Shown here: piece after piece, positions 43,970 to 55,690 of the stretch
Layout: each line of letters opens with the position of its first letter
Numbering within the stretch: position 1 is the stretch's first letter
Assembly (NCBI GenBank): GCA_964023275.1
Contig: OZ029915.1
Location: 16,250,712-16,314,711, forward strand
DNA: 64,000 bases
Reading direction: 5' to 3'
Origin: Norana najaformis
Taxonomy: Eukaryota > Annelida > Clitellata > Crassiclitellata > Hormogastridae
Notes under the pieces: generated by a model
What the model was told of the DNA's origin: nothing
Seen by the model: only the letters and a program-made list of their open reading frames with translations
Databases searched by the model: none
Program-made: the position numbers and the translations under genes

Positions 43970-45942
43970 AGAGAGAGGACAATCCGTTCAGTTAATATAG
44001 AGATGAAAGTTAGGTTAGAAACAGGCCGGAAGTTCGAAAGGATTTCCTTGTCAAGAGATGATTTCTTGAGAAGAGGGGTAACGAGAGAGAGTGTTTTAAA
44101 AGGACAGGAGGGGGAAATTACCCATAGATAAGAAGAGATTAATTATTTTGGCAATGATTGGGACAAGGACAGATGCATAGTTTTTCAGTAAGGAGGTGGG
44201 TATAGGGTCAAGTTCGCACTGTTTGTTTCGAAGTGATTTTAACAGGTGTAATATATCAGACTCTGATGTGAGTTGGAAGACAAATGATGAGGATCGGGTT
44301 GGGGAGGGTGGGCAGTCTTGAGTGGAGGAGGGAGCATCATCAGGTGGGTTATTGGTGGTTTTGAGGAGAGATTAAAGAGAAAGATTGAGGGTACTAATTT
44401 TGTTCGAAAAGAAAGAATGAGTCGGCTGTTGAAGAAGACGAAAGAGAATTTAGAAGTGGGTTGGATGATTTTCGATGGAGGAGTTGGTTTATGGTTTTCC
44501 AGAGAAGGCAAGGGCTAGAGGATCGAGAACTAACTAGTGAGGAGTAAAAACTCTGTTTAGCTGCAGTAAGAAGGTGATGGTGGCAGATTTAAGGGCAGAA
44601 AGAAGTTGAGGATCCCTGGTGCATTTGTAAGTGCGCTCAAGGCGTCGCCAGAAAGATCTGAAGGCCTGGAGATAGGAATTGTACGGAGGATTGTTAGAGT
44701 GAGAGCTGGATTTGGTATTAATAGGAACAAGTTTGTCAAGGATAGTGGAAAGAGTGGTGTTGTAGGAAAACAGAAGGTCATCAAGGGAGGAAGGTGGATT
44801 TAAAATGAGGTCAGAACAGGAAATATCTTTGTATGAAGGTTTCAATATTTATTGAATTAATGCAACGGAAAGAATGAAAGACAGGATGAGGACATGGAGT
44901 CAGAAGAAGGTTAAGACATAAAATTGGGGTAATGATCAGATGGTGTGTCAAAAGAGAAAGATATATAAGGTGATAAAGTGGAGTATGATGATGTGATAAT
45001 AAGGTCAAGTGTGTGATTGTGAATGTCGGTGGGGAATTTGACATATTGAACTAGATTAGTTGAAGATAATAGGGTGAGGAATTCAGAAGCAAATGTGTCA
45101 GAGGGGTTATCGACATGTATATTGAAGTCACCTGTAATCAGAAATTCATGAGGTGTAGTGGCGGCAGTGGAGAGAAGGGTGGTAAATTCTTTCAAGAAGA
45201 CTGATGGAGGACTTGAATATGAAGAGGAGGATGGAGGGCGGTATACATTAAAGATAGTCAGATTTGTGTGAGGAAGTTTAAATGTAATTGATGAACATTC
45301 AAACGAGTGGAAACAGTAACCAGTTCAGTCTAGAAATGTGGCAGGTTCTCGGGTCAAAAAGGCAATACCACCACCAGTTGAGCTTATATTGGAAGGGTAG
45401 ATGATTTGCAAGGATGAGGTGTACCGCAAAGATGGTAGCCAGGAGGAATACAGTCTTCATATTGAGCAAGAGTTGTCTTTAAATTAAACCAGGTTTCAGA
45501 TAAGGCAAACATGTCAGGCGGGTGAGAGGAGAGGGCTATATCACTAATTTCTTGGGAATGCACAGGATGCAGTAATGATCGGATATTTAGCGTGCAAATT
45601 AAGAAGCGGCTGTTGTCTGTATTTTGAGTATTGTCGAGGATCCTGGAGGATGAAATTCTAGAAGGAGTAGGAGGATAGGTACGTGAGGGAGGAGGACATG
45701 AATAAACATCCAGTGGGCCAGGATTTGGGTGGATGTCCCCGGAAAGTAGGAACAGTATGTTGAAGATGGTATGGCAGGTGAGGTACTGCGGTGGTCGCCT
45801 GAGAGATGAAGTTAGGAAGAACAATAAAGGAATAAAACACATATGTCCATGCTGTATAGTCACTGTGCCAAATTGGGTGCAGTAAAAATTTAAAAACAAC
45901 AAATCCAGTAGACTGGTCTCCCTGCCATACATAGACTGTCAT
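43970..45942 (-). pseudogene. Family A LINE: leader, 2A-like motif, endonuclease and RT N-terminus
   Basis: The minus-strand frame 45384-45932 gives HTIFNILFLLSGDIHPNPGP (2A-like, 45714-45740), then ICTLNIRSLLHPVHSQEISD, FALSETWFN. Next come HEFLITGDFNIHVDNPSDTF and SFDTPSDHYPNFMS near 44900-45150, the remaining endonuclease motifs, followed by linker pieces and RT N-terminus. Several frame breaks. The motif has His in place of the usual Glu. Confidence 0.87.
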
Positions 45943-46731
45943 TAGTGATGTGGTCTCGAGACCATGGTCTTGGTCTCGAGACCAACAAATGCAGTCTTGG
46001 TCTTGGTGTTGGTCTCGAATGTGCCAGTCTTGGTCTTGATCTTGGTCTTGAATCCCCTGGTCTTGGTCCTGAACCCTGTGGTCTTGGTATTGGTCTCAAG
46101 CGCGTGGTCTTGATGGCGACTCACAGGATTATTTGTTTTTAATTATTTACTGGTTATTTCCAATCATTAGATCGACCAGAAGTTCTTTGATTTTAATTGA
46201 GTTCCGGCGTGTTAACTTCCGTTTTTTTCCCCGCTCTTCGGTTCCATTGTAGATTACTAAGGAATGAGTGACTCTACAGTTTCTTTAAGAATTGTTAAGA
46301 AAAAGCAGCCCTTATCTGTAAGTCTGAATATTAAGTAAATGTACTCAGAATTTTTATTTGTGTTTCATTATAGAAATTGTAATTAAATTCTGTTGTACTG
46401 ATAATGTTATTTTAAATGAAATTTTAATTAGAAAGTTAAAAATATAGTTTGTTAAAATTAAAATTCTTAACATTTTCCTTGTTTTGGACTTCAGTTCAAC
46501 TTTCTATTAACTTTGTATTGAATTGAATGACTTTATATTGCCATCATTTTAGAATAACATATTGCTGTGAATCCCGAAACATTTATGGTCTTGATCTTGC
46601 TTGGTGTTGTCTTCGAACCCTCTGGTCTTGGTCTTGAACCCTTGGGTCTTGGTCTTGGTCTTGAACCCTCTGGACTTGGTCTTGGTCTTGAACCCTCTGG
46701 TCTTGGTATTTTGGTCTTGCTTGCATCACTG
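45943..46731. mobile_element. hAT-type non-autonomous element with GGTCTTGG subterminal repeats
   Basis: An 8-bp duplication, ACTGTCAT (45935-45942) and ACTATCAT (46732-46739, one mismatch), flanks ends TAGTGATGT and, in reverse complement, CAGTGATGC. Both subterminal parts are dense in GGTCTTGGTCTTGAACCCTC and GGTCTCGAGACCA motifs. The middle, 46140-46560, is AT-rich. No transposase frame is present. Confidence 0.85.
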
Positions 46732-46739
46732 ACTATCAT

Positions 46740-47255
46740 ACAAAACATATTGGCAGCCATGCAGCGATGACTATGAGCATGGATGAAATTATCCAAAACA
46801 AGAAAAATCCACTCGATTCACTCAATAAGCACAACAGAACCAGACTCGGATACAAAATATCTCCAAATTAATGAGATCGTTTATAAAAACAACAAAAATA
46901 CACATTTCTTCTCAATTAAAATTGGTGGCAACCGGATGTACCACCAGCGAGATCCTGATATGTATATTAGCAGCTTATACCTACTTTCTTAATTATATGC
47001 TGCAGGTGCATAACTAGATACATGTATTTGGTATGTACCACATTCTAGTATACTATTATATTTAGGTACCACATGCTAAAAGTCACCGCATGTTAGTCTG
47101 TGGCTTCAGGATCTACATAATTTCCGAACATTCAGCATTACCAAAAGTTAAATCGTTGCAAATTGTTGAGTGTTCATAGTAACAAGTTAAAGGATTGCAA
47201 ATTTATGAGTTTTGACTGTAAGTATACAGCAAGATGGATGTAAATTCTATACTGA
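46740..47255. other. Intron stretch, nothing recognised
   Basis: About 500 bp between the hAT-type element and a CR1 cluster; no motif recognised. Confidence 0.5.
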
Positions 47256-47259
47256 TTGT

Positions 47260-47465
47260 CATTTTTATGAAGTCAAGCATCCCCACTCTCATGTGGTGTC
47301 CTTCAAGGTTGCAACTAGGGCCACTGTTCTTCATTTTGTACATTACACTGCTGAGTCATCTCCTAAATCCTCCTTAGTTGATGATCATCTTTAAGCAGAT
47401 GATACAACTCTTCAAATTTTTCTCTCCTAACTCTTTTTCCTCCTCCATCAATCAGTTACTTGAAT
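47260..47465 (+). pseudogene. CR1-like RT fragment, left half of an interrupted copy
   Basis: Frames give GVLQGxxxGPLFFILYITLL-like and DHLxADDTTLQIF, motifs B and C of a CR1-like RT, ending SINQLLE. The element continues at 48086 with ISKWMSSSLIRLKTAKLD, the normal next segment. Confidence 0.7.
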
Positions 47466-48085
47466 GTAATGTAATCAAAAATTTATAAAGCACCACTTCA
47501 AGATAGACTCCTCAGAGGCACCCCGGCCTGAAAACCCAGAAGCACCGGGAAATAAAAAGGTCTTCAAGCACTTGTGAAAAAGAGGGGAGAGAGACTAAAA
47601 AATTCCTGGCATAGGTTATTAGGAAGCCCATTCCAAAAAGCAGGACCAACCACAGCAAAGCTTCTGCACTGGGCCACAGCTGTTCAGACCGATGGGACAA
47701 TCAAGTCACCTGATACCTCTGAACAAAGTAGTCTGTGGCCCAGAATGGAGGAGGTCAGAACACAGAGCTCCCTAAGATAAAATGGGGTGCAACCTGACAG
47801 GCAAGTAAGTACAAGAGCCAGGATTTTGAATTTTATATGCTCCCGGACAGGCAGCCAGTGGAACTCCTCCAATATGAAAGCAGCGATGTGGCCGAACTTA
47901 GGAATACCTCCGATCAGATGGGCAGCAGCGTACAGGACAAATTGTAGTCGTGAGATGCAGGAGAAACCCAAGCCAGCAAAGACAGCATTGCCAAAGTTGA
48001 TCCTGGAACTGATAAAAGCATGGACCAGGATGGTTGCAGTCTGGATCGTGAGAGAGCGGCGGATAGTGCGTAGCTGATGCAGATG
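47466..48085 (-). mobile_element. CR1-like LINE 3' end nested in another CR1 fragment
   Basis: The minus strand reads AAAHLIGGIPKFGHIAAFIL, EEFHWLPVREHIKFKILALV and VGPAFWNGL-like, then a tail GGTGCTTTATAAATTTTTGA and TTACATTACATT. It splits the plus-strand CR1 piece on either side. Confidence 0.83.
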
Positions 48086-49090
48086 GTCAACTAAATCTCA
48101 AAATGGATGTCCTCTAGCCTCATTCGCCTTAAAACTGCCAAATTGGATTCATTATCCTAAGTCTACCAGAGCAGTTTAATAAAATTTCTTACTCTACCAG
48201 ATCATCTGGTTCTCCAGCCTTATTTTGACTGCCACAGGGTTCCATTGTAGGGCTTCAGCTTTACATCCTAGAAATGGCACTCCTAAGCCATGTTCCTTCC
48301 TCTCTGGGGAAGGTCACTCACCAGTATGCAGAAGAAACTCATCCATATATTCAGTGCCAAGCTGCAAGGCATTCCCCTTAGCTAAGAAACTGTTATCCAA
48401 CACGTTTTTTGCTTGAATATTGTCCAACCACATCTGGCTTAATCCTAAAAAAATTGCAACTGATCTGACTTAGCAACTGTCAGCAGGCAGGCTTGCATAA
48501 CTAGCAGCTTCGCTCCTCCAAATGTGTATAATGGGACCTCTCTAAGCACGTGAAGACAGTACATCAAACATGCTCTTATCATCTGTGGCAGGTCAACATT
48601 ACGGGCCACTTGCTCTCTATCAAATCTGCTTGCACCCTCATGCACGCATTCATGTCCCTGAGGATCAGCAGTGGTAATGTTAATTATACAGGCACCACTC
48701 TTTTTCATCAGTCAACTTCATCAAACATGATCTACCAGTACTCCTATCTGGTTAGGCATCTATGATACTGTCCTACTTTCATTCCAGTATTACGAGTCTT
48801 CTCACTCCTTTTCTGAAAAAGCTGCAGGTCGTTGCAACCCCTACCACTCTCATATGTTGTCCCTCAAAGTCCTGTCCAAAGGCCACTTCTCTTTATCTGC
48901 TGAGCCACGTGACAGAATCATCTTCAGTAAATACCATCTTTATGCAGATTCACTCAACTCTTCACATTATACCCTGCTAGCACTTTTTCTCACCCAACAC
49001 TGTTACTTGATGCTGTGAACCACATCTCAAAATGGATGTCCTCTAACTTCCTTTGCTTAACCCTGCCAAAACTGAATTTATTAACCTTGA
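48086..49090 (+). pseudogene. Decayed CR1-like RT fragments
   Basis: 48086-48200 completes the interrupted copy. 48220-48760 has LPQGSIVGLQLYILEMALLS and HQYAEETHPYI (YADDT remnant). 48780-49090 has a second remnant with LYADSLN and HISKWMSSNFLCLTLPKLNL. Multiple stops; at least two element copies. Confidence 0.65.
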
Positions 49091-49530
49091 ATATCCAGAT
49101 TAGACAGTGTGGTCTCATTTATGCAGTCATTGGGAGCCAAAGTCACTGCAAAGTCAAGTGTTAATGAACTGCAGGCCCCAAGAGGGCCATGCTGAAATAC
49201 AGTAGCATACATTTTACGTAAGTCATAGTGTGGCAAATCCTGTTGCAAACTTACATTGTTATATTTAAATTATTCTGATACAAATTTTTTGTTATTAGAT
49301 TCATATTCATGCTGGAGAGGAGCAGCATGTAATCCATGAAAACACCTCAAGATTTCAGTTTATATGTTTACGTATCTAAGCTCCTGATATAGCACCTTTT
49401 ACGTACCATCTCAAATGCACTGCACACATGGCTATCTAACTACTCTAAAAAAACAAGTGTGTTGCAAGGTAGACAATAAGATAAACAGATAACAACTGCC
49501 AACATATTAAGTAAAAAGATCAAAACTCAC
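49091..49530. other. Intron stretch, nothing recognised
   Basis: About 440 bp next to a talin exon. A GCACCTTTTACGTACCATCT stretch near 49393 loosely recalls a CR1 tail but is not secure. Confidence 0.4.
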
Positions 49531-49658
49531 TCAAGAAATCCAGCTCTGTGCTTTGATTCAACATGGTCTCCAAACTGGATCTGGCACTGAATACCTGCAA
49601 ATACTGTGGCCTGTTCCTGATCAACTGGATGAGCACCTTTAAGTATAGCATCTCGTGT
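49531..49658 (-). CDS. TLN: Talin exon: F2, first part
   Basis: Encodes 42 codons plus two bases, roughly residues 218-260. TRDAILKGAHPVDQEQATVF and AGIQCQIQFGDHVESKHRAG match the acyl-CoA-binding-protein-like F2 subdomain. The acceptor is TTTGCTGTAG and the donor GTGAGT. The trailing GA joins C of the next exon to give Asp. It is followed by a 17.9-kb intron, the largest in the visible gene. Confidence 0.95.
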
Positions 49659-49743
49659 CTACAGCAAATAACAGGCATCTTTCTTAAAACAAGTAAAGTT
49701 CGAAAAACAACATCCAAATATGAGCAGTTCACAGTCCTAAAGT

Positions 49744-49990
49744 TTCATTCATTCATTCATTCAGAACACTTATATAGCGCCCCTTCAAAAAGTATACCCA
49801 GAGGCACTCCCAGCCCAGCTCTGGTGAAAGAGAACAGTTTTAACTGTTGAACAAAAGTGTATCTAGCATTCCTCATTGGAAGGAGACTCAGATTAAGAGG
49901 GAGGCCATTCCACACAGAAGGCCCAAACACCGCAAAGGCGCAAAGCTGCATCGATGTAGTGCAAGCAAAAGGAACAACAATGTTTGCCAC
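49744..49990 (-). mobile_element. CR1/L2-like LINE 3' end with TGAA tail
   Basis: The minus strand reads CAFAVFGPSVWNGLPLNLSL, RYTFVQQLKLFSFTRAG, then GGGGCGCTATATAAGTGTTC and a TGAA microsatellite tail. It lies about 85 bp from a talin exon. Confidence 0.85.
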
Positions 49991-49994
49991 AATT

Positions 49995-50640
49995 TATAGT
50001 ATACTCTGGAGTTCAATACAAGTTCTTTTGGTCTGGGTTTTTTATTCTACTAACTACTGTTCTTGAGTATCAATCACAATAAAACAAATTATATTATGCT
50101 TTTGCAGACATACCATCATACTGCTCTTTTTCTAACTTAATCTAACCTGAAAACTTCTACATGGCAACTGTGGTAATATTTCTTCGTATGAATGAACAAA
50201 ATTTATATGTAAGCCTTCTATGGTGCTTTATAAGAACATCTCAAAGGCACTCCTTGCTAGGGCAGGGAACCAGAATCACAGCGTCTATGCACTGTCTGTT
50301 TATCATCTAACTAACTTTTTCTAACTTTCAGAGTCCTTTCTGTTTTCATTACTTTTTCTCTCTTAACAGATTTATGTTCTTCACCTGGTGAGTCACTCCA
50401 TGCTTACTTTTGGCAACTTTCAACAGATTCTTCTCCTAATATTTGCTCTTATCTTGCAACCTTTGTTTTTGCATGTCTACTTTTCCGCCATATTGACTCC
50501 ATCTAATGCACATTCCATTTCATATTTTCCGTAAAATGTAGCTATCAGTCATTCTTCTCATGTTCGGCCTGCATTGCATGATCATCTCGCATATCAGTTA
50601 CCAACTCTCCCATCCTGGCTTACCCTACATAAATCCAAGA
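49995..50640. other. Intron stretch, possibly LINE 5' sequence
   Basis: Nothing identified with confidence; the later part may be the 5' untranslated end of the family A copy that follows. Confidence 0.4.
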
Positions 50641-50759
50641 GCCATACATTTTAACTTCAACCAATTTGGCACTGTGACAATGCAGTATGGATATCTATTC
50701 TTCATTCCTTTATCACTTTCCTAATCTCTTCCCTTAGGCGACCACCACAACACCCCACT

Positions 50760-51620
50760 CGCCATACCCTCTTCAACATATTAATCCTACTTTCCACAGA
50801 AATTCACCCAAATCCTGGCCCTCTCCTTTTCCCATATCCTGGCCCTCCTTCTCCTTCATCTCATCCTATTTATCTTCCTCCTCCTCCTCCTTCTCCTTCT
50901 CCTACTCCTCCTTCTCCTCTAAATTCACCCTTCAGCATCCTCGACAGTACTCTAAATTTAGACAATACCTGCTTCATAACTTGCACACTAAAAATCCACC
51001 CATTTCTGCATCCTGCACACTCACAAGAAATGAAAGATATAGCCCTCTCCTCTCACCCACCTGACACACTTTCCTTATCTGAAACCTGGCTAAATTCAAA
51101 CATAACTCTTGCCGAATATCAAGACTGTATTCCTCCTGGCTACCATCTTTACAGTACACCTCACCCTTGCAAATCATCTACCTCTCCCAACATAACTGGT
51201 GGGTATATTGCCTTTCTCACCCAGGAAAATGCCACTGTTTTTGATTAACCTGGTTATTGTTTTCACTTATTCGAATGTGCATCTATAACACTTAAACTTT
51301 CTCACATGAGTCTGATCAGCTTTAATGTATCTTGCCCTCCCTCCTCCTCCTCCACTGGTCTTCTTAAAAGAATTCACCACCCTCCTCTCCACTGCCGCCA
51401 CTACTCCACATGAAATTCTGATGGCAGGCAACTTTAACATACATGTCGATAATCCCTGCGATACATTTGCTTCATATTTCCTCACTCTCAATGAATCTGG
51501 TCCAGCATGTCAAATTCCCCACCGACATTCACAATCACACACTTGGACTCATTATCACATCATCGCTCTCCAGTCTATCACCTGATACATCTTTCTCTTT
51601 TGATACACCATCTGATCATT
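50760..51620 (+). pseudogene. Family A LINE leader, 2A-like motif and endonuclease (plus copy)
   Basis: HTLFNILILLSTEIHPNPGP carries the 2A-like sequence (50796-50822). After a Pro-rich spacer come the LKIHPF-like CTL.IR block and DTLSLSETWLNSNITLAEYQ, then TPHEILMAGNFNIHVDNPCD, in which the expected GDFN is GNFN. FDTPSDHYPIFTHL supplies the SDH motif. Frameshifts and stops throughout. Confidence 0.82.
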
Positions 51621-52418
51621 ACCCCATCTTCACACACCTTAACATTCTACCTACTCCACATCCTGATCCTGTCTTTCATTCTCTTCACCACATTAGTTCA
51701 ATAAATATTGAAGCCTTCATACAAAGATATCTCCTCCTCCGAACTTATTTTAAATCCACCTTCCTCCCTTGATGACCTTCTGTCTTCATACAACACCACT
51801 CTTTCCATGATCCTTGACAAACATGCTCTTATTATTACCAAATCCTGCTCTCATTCTAACAATCCTTGGTACAATTCCTATCTCCAGGCCTTCAAATTTA
51901 TCCAGCAACCCTTGAGCGTGCTTACAAACACAATTCAATCTGCCCTTAAATCTGCCACAAATAAATACCATCACCTTCTAACTGCAGCTAAACAGTTGTT
52001 AAGCCTCACTAATTAGTTCCCAATTATCTAGCCCTCACCTTCCCTGGAAAACCATAAACCAAGTCCTCCATCAGAACTCATCTAGCCCACTTCCAAATTC
52101 TCTTTCGTCTTCTTCAACAGCCGACTCATTCTTTCTTTTCGAACAAAATTAGTACCCTCCATCTTTCTCTTTAATCTCTCCTCAAAATAACCCACCTGAT
52201 GATGCTCCCTCCTCCACTCAAGACTGCCCACCCTCCCCAGCTCAATCCTCATCATCTGTCTTCCAACTCACATCAGAGTCTGAAATACTACACCTGTTAA
52301 AATCACTTCGAAACAAACAGTGTGAACTTGACCCTATACCCAACTCCTTACTGAAAGACTATGCATCTGTTCTTGCTCCAATCAGTATCAAGATAGTTAC
52401 TCTCTCCTTGTCTACTGG

Positions 52419-52476
52419 TTTACAGTGCTTTTGAGAGGTTCTTAAAATGCACTATATAAAAGATTAGATACATACA
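52419..52476 (+). mobile_element. 58-bp LINE/SINE tail insertion with target duplication
   Basis: Absent from the sister copy near 44130. Flanked by TACTGG at 52413-52418 and 52477-52482. The insert contains a GTGCTTTTGAGAGG...CACTATATAAA block and a GATACATACATAC end, like the extreme 3' end of a CR1-type element. Confidence 0.72.
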
Positions 52477-52511
52477 TACTGGTAATTTCCCCCTCCTTTT
52501 CAAACACTCTC

Positions 52512-53570
52512 TTGTTACCACACCTCAAGAAACCATCACTTGACAGAGAAATCCTTTCAAACTACTCTGTTTCTAACCTGCCTTTCATCTCCATATTAAC
52601 TGAACAGATTGTACTCTCTCGGATTAATGATTATTTAGCTTGTAACTCACTCCCTAAAAGCCACTCCACTGAAACCCTGCTCACTTCTCTATACAACAAG
52701 CCTGTTTCTGCCATCTCTCGTCAACAGGTTTCTTGCTTCTACCTCCTTGATATTTCAGCAGCCTTTGATATATGGATCTCAACATCTTACTCCAAAGACT
52801 GTCAACCTGGTTTGGTTTCGCTGACGCTGCTTTCCTCTGGACACAGTCTTATCTCTCCTCCCACTCTTTCTCTGTTAAAACTTTGGAAGCCACTTCTCGG
52901 TCATGCCCTCTCACTTGCGGAGTTCTGCAAGACTCCATTCTTGGACCTCTTCTGTTTATTCTCTACACTATCTCACTCCATTCACTCATTAAAGCATCCT
53001 CCACTGACCATCACCTGTACGCTGAAGACACCCAGTTACTCATCTCTTTCTTTCCGAATTGTTTCAAAGAGTCTATAGATCATCTTCTTTGTTTGGTTAG
53101 ACAAATCTCCTGGATGACATATAATCTTTTGTGCCTGAACTCATTTAAAACTGAATTTAAGCTTATTGTCATACACGATCAGCTCAGGAAAATTCTTGAC
53201 CCCTCTATCTCCCTTGGCCTGGACTCTGCCTCAACCCACACCTTTAATACCAACTCTTCTGTCCACAATTTAGGTGTAATATTCTACCAAAATCTCTCTC
53301 GTTTTCTGATCATATCACCCGTCTTTCCTGCTCTTGCTTTATCCATGACCTCCGCAGAATCTGCCCTATGCTTGACTTCAAAACTGCATCTACAATTGCC
53401 ACATCCATAGTTCATGCAAAACTAGACTACTGCAATTCACTTTTCCTCAGTACAGATACCCCTTCAAGCTATCCAGAATGCTCTTGCTCATGTTGTCACC
53501 AAAACTCCCAAACACTATCACATCACTCCTGTTCTCAGATCACTTCACTGTCTTAAAATACCTGAACACA
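52512..53570 (+). pseudogene. Family A LINE reverse transcriptase (plus copy)
   Basis: 52512-53078 gives LVLSRINDYLACNSL-like, STETLLTSLYNKPVSAISRQ and CFYLLDISAAFD (motif A). The other frame, 52772-53410, gives CPLTCGVLQDSILGPLLFIL, DHHLYAEDTQLLISFFPNCF (YAED for YADD, a catalytic change), VHNLGVIFYQNLS. Then DYCNSLFLSTD. The frame switches and AED change mark it as dead. Confidence 0.87.
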
Positions 53571-54115
53571 TAGAATACAAAGTCCTTTCGCTTACCTATA
53601 ACACAATTCAATCTTCTCAACCCTCCTATTTTCGTCAGTTATTTACAACCCAACCACTCCGTTCGACCTGACCCTCTTCTGTCCTAACACTTCTTCACCC
53701 TCCCGTCACCTCATCCTTAACATTTGGAAATCGTTCCATAGCCATAGCTGCTCCAAACTTCTGGAATAAACTGCCGCCAGAATTATGACAATTATCTGAT
53801 CCATCCTACAAACTCATCATCACTTGACCCCTTGCAATTTCTGCACAGGTCTTCCACTCGAAACTGAAAACACTCCTCTTCTGCAGATCCCATCCTGATT
53901 TCTCTTCTTCCCCTTATCTATCCTGCAGATCCAATTCCAAACACCACCAACCACAGCCGTCCAACTGTCTGCCTGCCTGACTCCTGGATCTTGACCTTGA
54001 ACCGAACCCATCTTGCCTATCGATTTTGTTTTGGCTGAGCACCTGTGAATGAGCTTGTTCCTGCAACTTAGCTTTCGATGGGTGTTGCAGAAATCTAGAG
54101 ATTACAATTACAATT

Positions 54116-54479
54116 ACATTAACAAAATAAAATTATGGTTATACAAGAAGCACAGGTTTGTCTGTAGTTCAATGATGCATGAATGGCTGGAGTTGATATT
54201 GCTGAAGTTCCCCAGTGGCAGTTCTTCAACACAAAGGATGTATACAAAGAGCTGGCAACCCACTTTTTCCATAATATGATTTATTTAACCTTTGCACATA
54301 CCGCCTGTGCATAGTTTTAAATTTCCAGTTTATCCGGACATCAGTCGGTACATAACCAATATTACATTGGCCTAAAAGTTTAGGTGAATCTAAACTAGGT
54401 CCTCATGAAATGTATGCCCTAGAATGACCTAAAAAGCTTAGATTTCATGTTTTTGGAAAATGTCCTTATAAACCAGTTT
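54116..54479. other. Intron stretch, nothing recognised
   Basis: About 360 bp between two CR1-like elements; no motif recognised. Confidence 0.5.
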
Positions 54480-55690
54480 TAGTAATTGTAATTGTAATAT
54501 GACATTATAAAGCGCCACTTCAAGAATAGACTCATCAGAGGCGCTCCCGACCCGAACCAGTGAGACCACTGGCAAATAATACAGACTTCAGGCGCTTGCG
54601 AAACTGCGGAAGAGACAAACTGAGGAATACTAGCCGGAGCTCTCGGGAAAGGCGATTCCAGCTATTGGGTCCAACATAGGCAAAGATTCTAGACTGCGCT
54701 GTAGCAGTGTGCATACGAGGGACAGTCAGAAGTCCAAGGGAGGCCGACCGGAGAGTGCTACGGCCTGGAACCAAGGAGACCGAAATGCAGAAGTCCCTAA
54801 GATATGATGGAGCAGAGCCAACGAGACAATTATGCATAAGCGTTAGGATCTTGAACTGGATACGCTGCTGAATGGGAAGCCAGTGTAGAGTGTCCCGTAC
54901 AAAGGAAGTTATATGGCCATACCTGGGGACGCCTCCAATAAGACGGGCAGAAGCACTGAGAACAGATTGAAGCTTGGAAATATTGGCAAGTGAGAGTCCA
55001 GCAAAGATAGCGTTACCAAAGTCAACCCTGGTGCAGATAAGGGCATGAATTAGAGTAGTAACGGCATGAAAGGAGAGGGAGCGGCGGATGGTACGAAGCT
55101 GACGAAGGTGGTAAAAGCATGAGCGGGAGACACTGTTAACATGATCGGTCAAGGAGAGTTCCCGGTCCAGAACAACCCCAAGATCACGGACTTTGGAACA
55201 GAATGGAATGTCCGGAAACCTCTGGCGTAAGGATGATGAATCAATCTTTGCCAGCTGAGCACGACCACCAAGCCAGATGAACTGGGTCTTAGCAGAGTTC
55301 AGTCGGAGGCGATTAGAGAACATCCAGAGACCAAGGGCAGATGTTGCGTCAAGAATACTCTCAACCACAGAGGAAGCCGCTTCTGCTGGGCCATGAACAA
55401 AGGCCTGAGTGTCGTCTGCATACTGATGGACAGCAACACCCATGGGAAGGAGAACCTGTGCCAGGTCGGCAGTTACAGAATGTAGAGGAGAGGGGCCAGA
55501 ACAGAACCCTGAGGAAGGCCAAAAAGTATAAGGGACCAGGCGGAACGTGTAGGCCCAAAGACAACAGAATGAGAGCGGTCTGAGAGGAAAGACTGAAACC
55601 AAAGAAGGGCCGTATCAGTAATGCCAAAAGATTTTTCCAAACGCTCTAAAAGGATAGAGTGATCCACAGTGTCAAAAGAGGTGCCAGTTC
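54480..55690 (-). mobile_element. CR1-like LINE family B, best copy, 5'-truncated
   Basis: The minus strand starts at FDTVDHSILLERLEKSFGIT (motif A) near 55680 and runs to a 3' tail GTGGCGCTTTATAATGTCAT then ATTACAATTACAATTAC. It is the least decayed family B copy in the window. Confidence 0.9.
54535..55480 (-). pseudogene. Family B LINE reverse transcriptase, long open part
   Basis: HQYADDTQAFVHGPAEAASS (intact YADD), KTQFIWLGGRAQLAKIDSSS, VRDLGVVLDRELSLTDHVNS, RSCFYHLRQLRTIRRSLSFH, RDTLHWLPIQQRIQFKILTL and YVGPNSWNRLSRELRL run without interruption for over 300 codons. Motif B, LFGLPQGSVLAPLLYIL at about 55473-55560, is in another frame, so one frameshift near 55480 breaks it. The endonuclease is absent. 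Confidence 0.9.

Larger units (their letters stand above)
39941..45942 (-). mobile_element. CR1-like LINE family A, near full length, split by a pogo-like insertion
   Basis: The minus-strand element starts near 45942 (disrupted upstream by a hAT insertion) and ends at 39941 with the family A tail. The order is leader with 2A-like motif, AP endonuclease, RT. It is interrupted at 41451-43957. It aligns over much of its length with the plus-strand copy at 50640-54115. Confidence 0.9.
50640..54115 (+). mobile_element. CR1-like LINE family A, plus-strand copy
   Basis: Aligns with the minus-strand copy at 39941-45942 from ACCAATTTGGCACTGTGAC near 50658 to the tail with CCTATCGATTTTGTTTTGGC and an ATTACAATTACAATTACA end. 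It carries a 58-bp nested insertion at 52419-52476. It is shorter in the endonuclease-RT linker than its sister. Confidence 0.88.
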
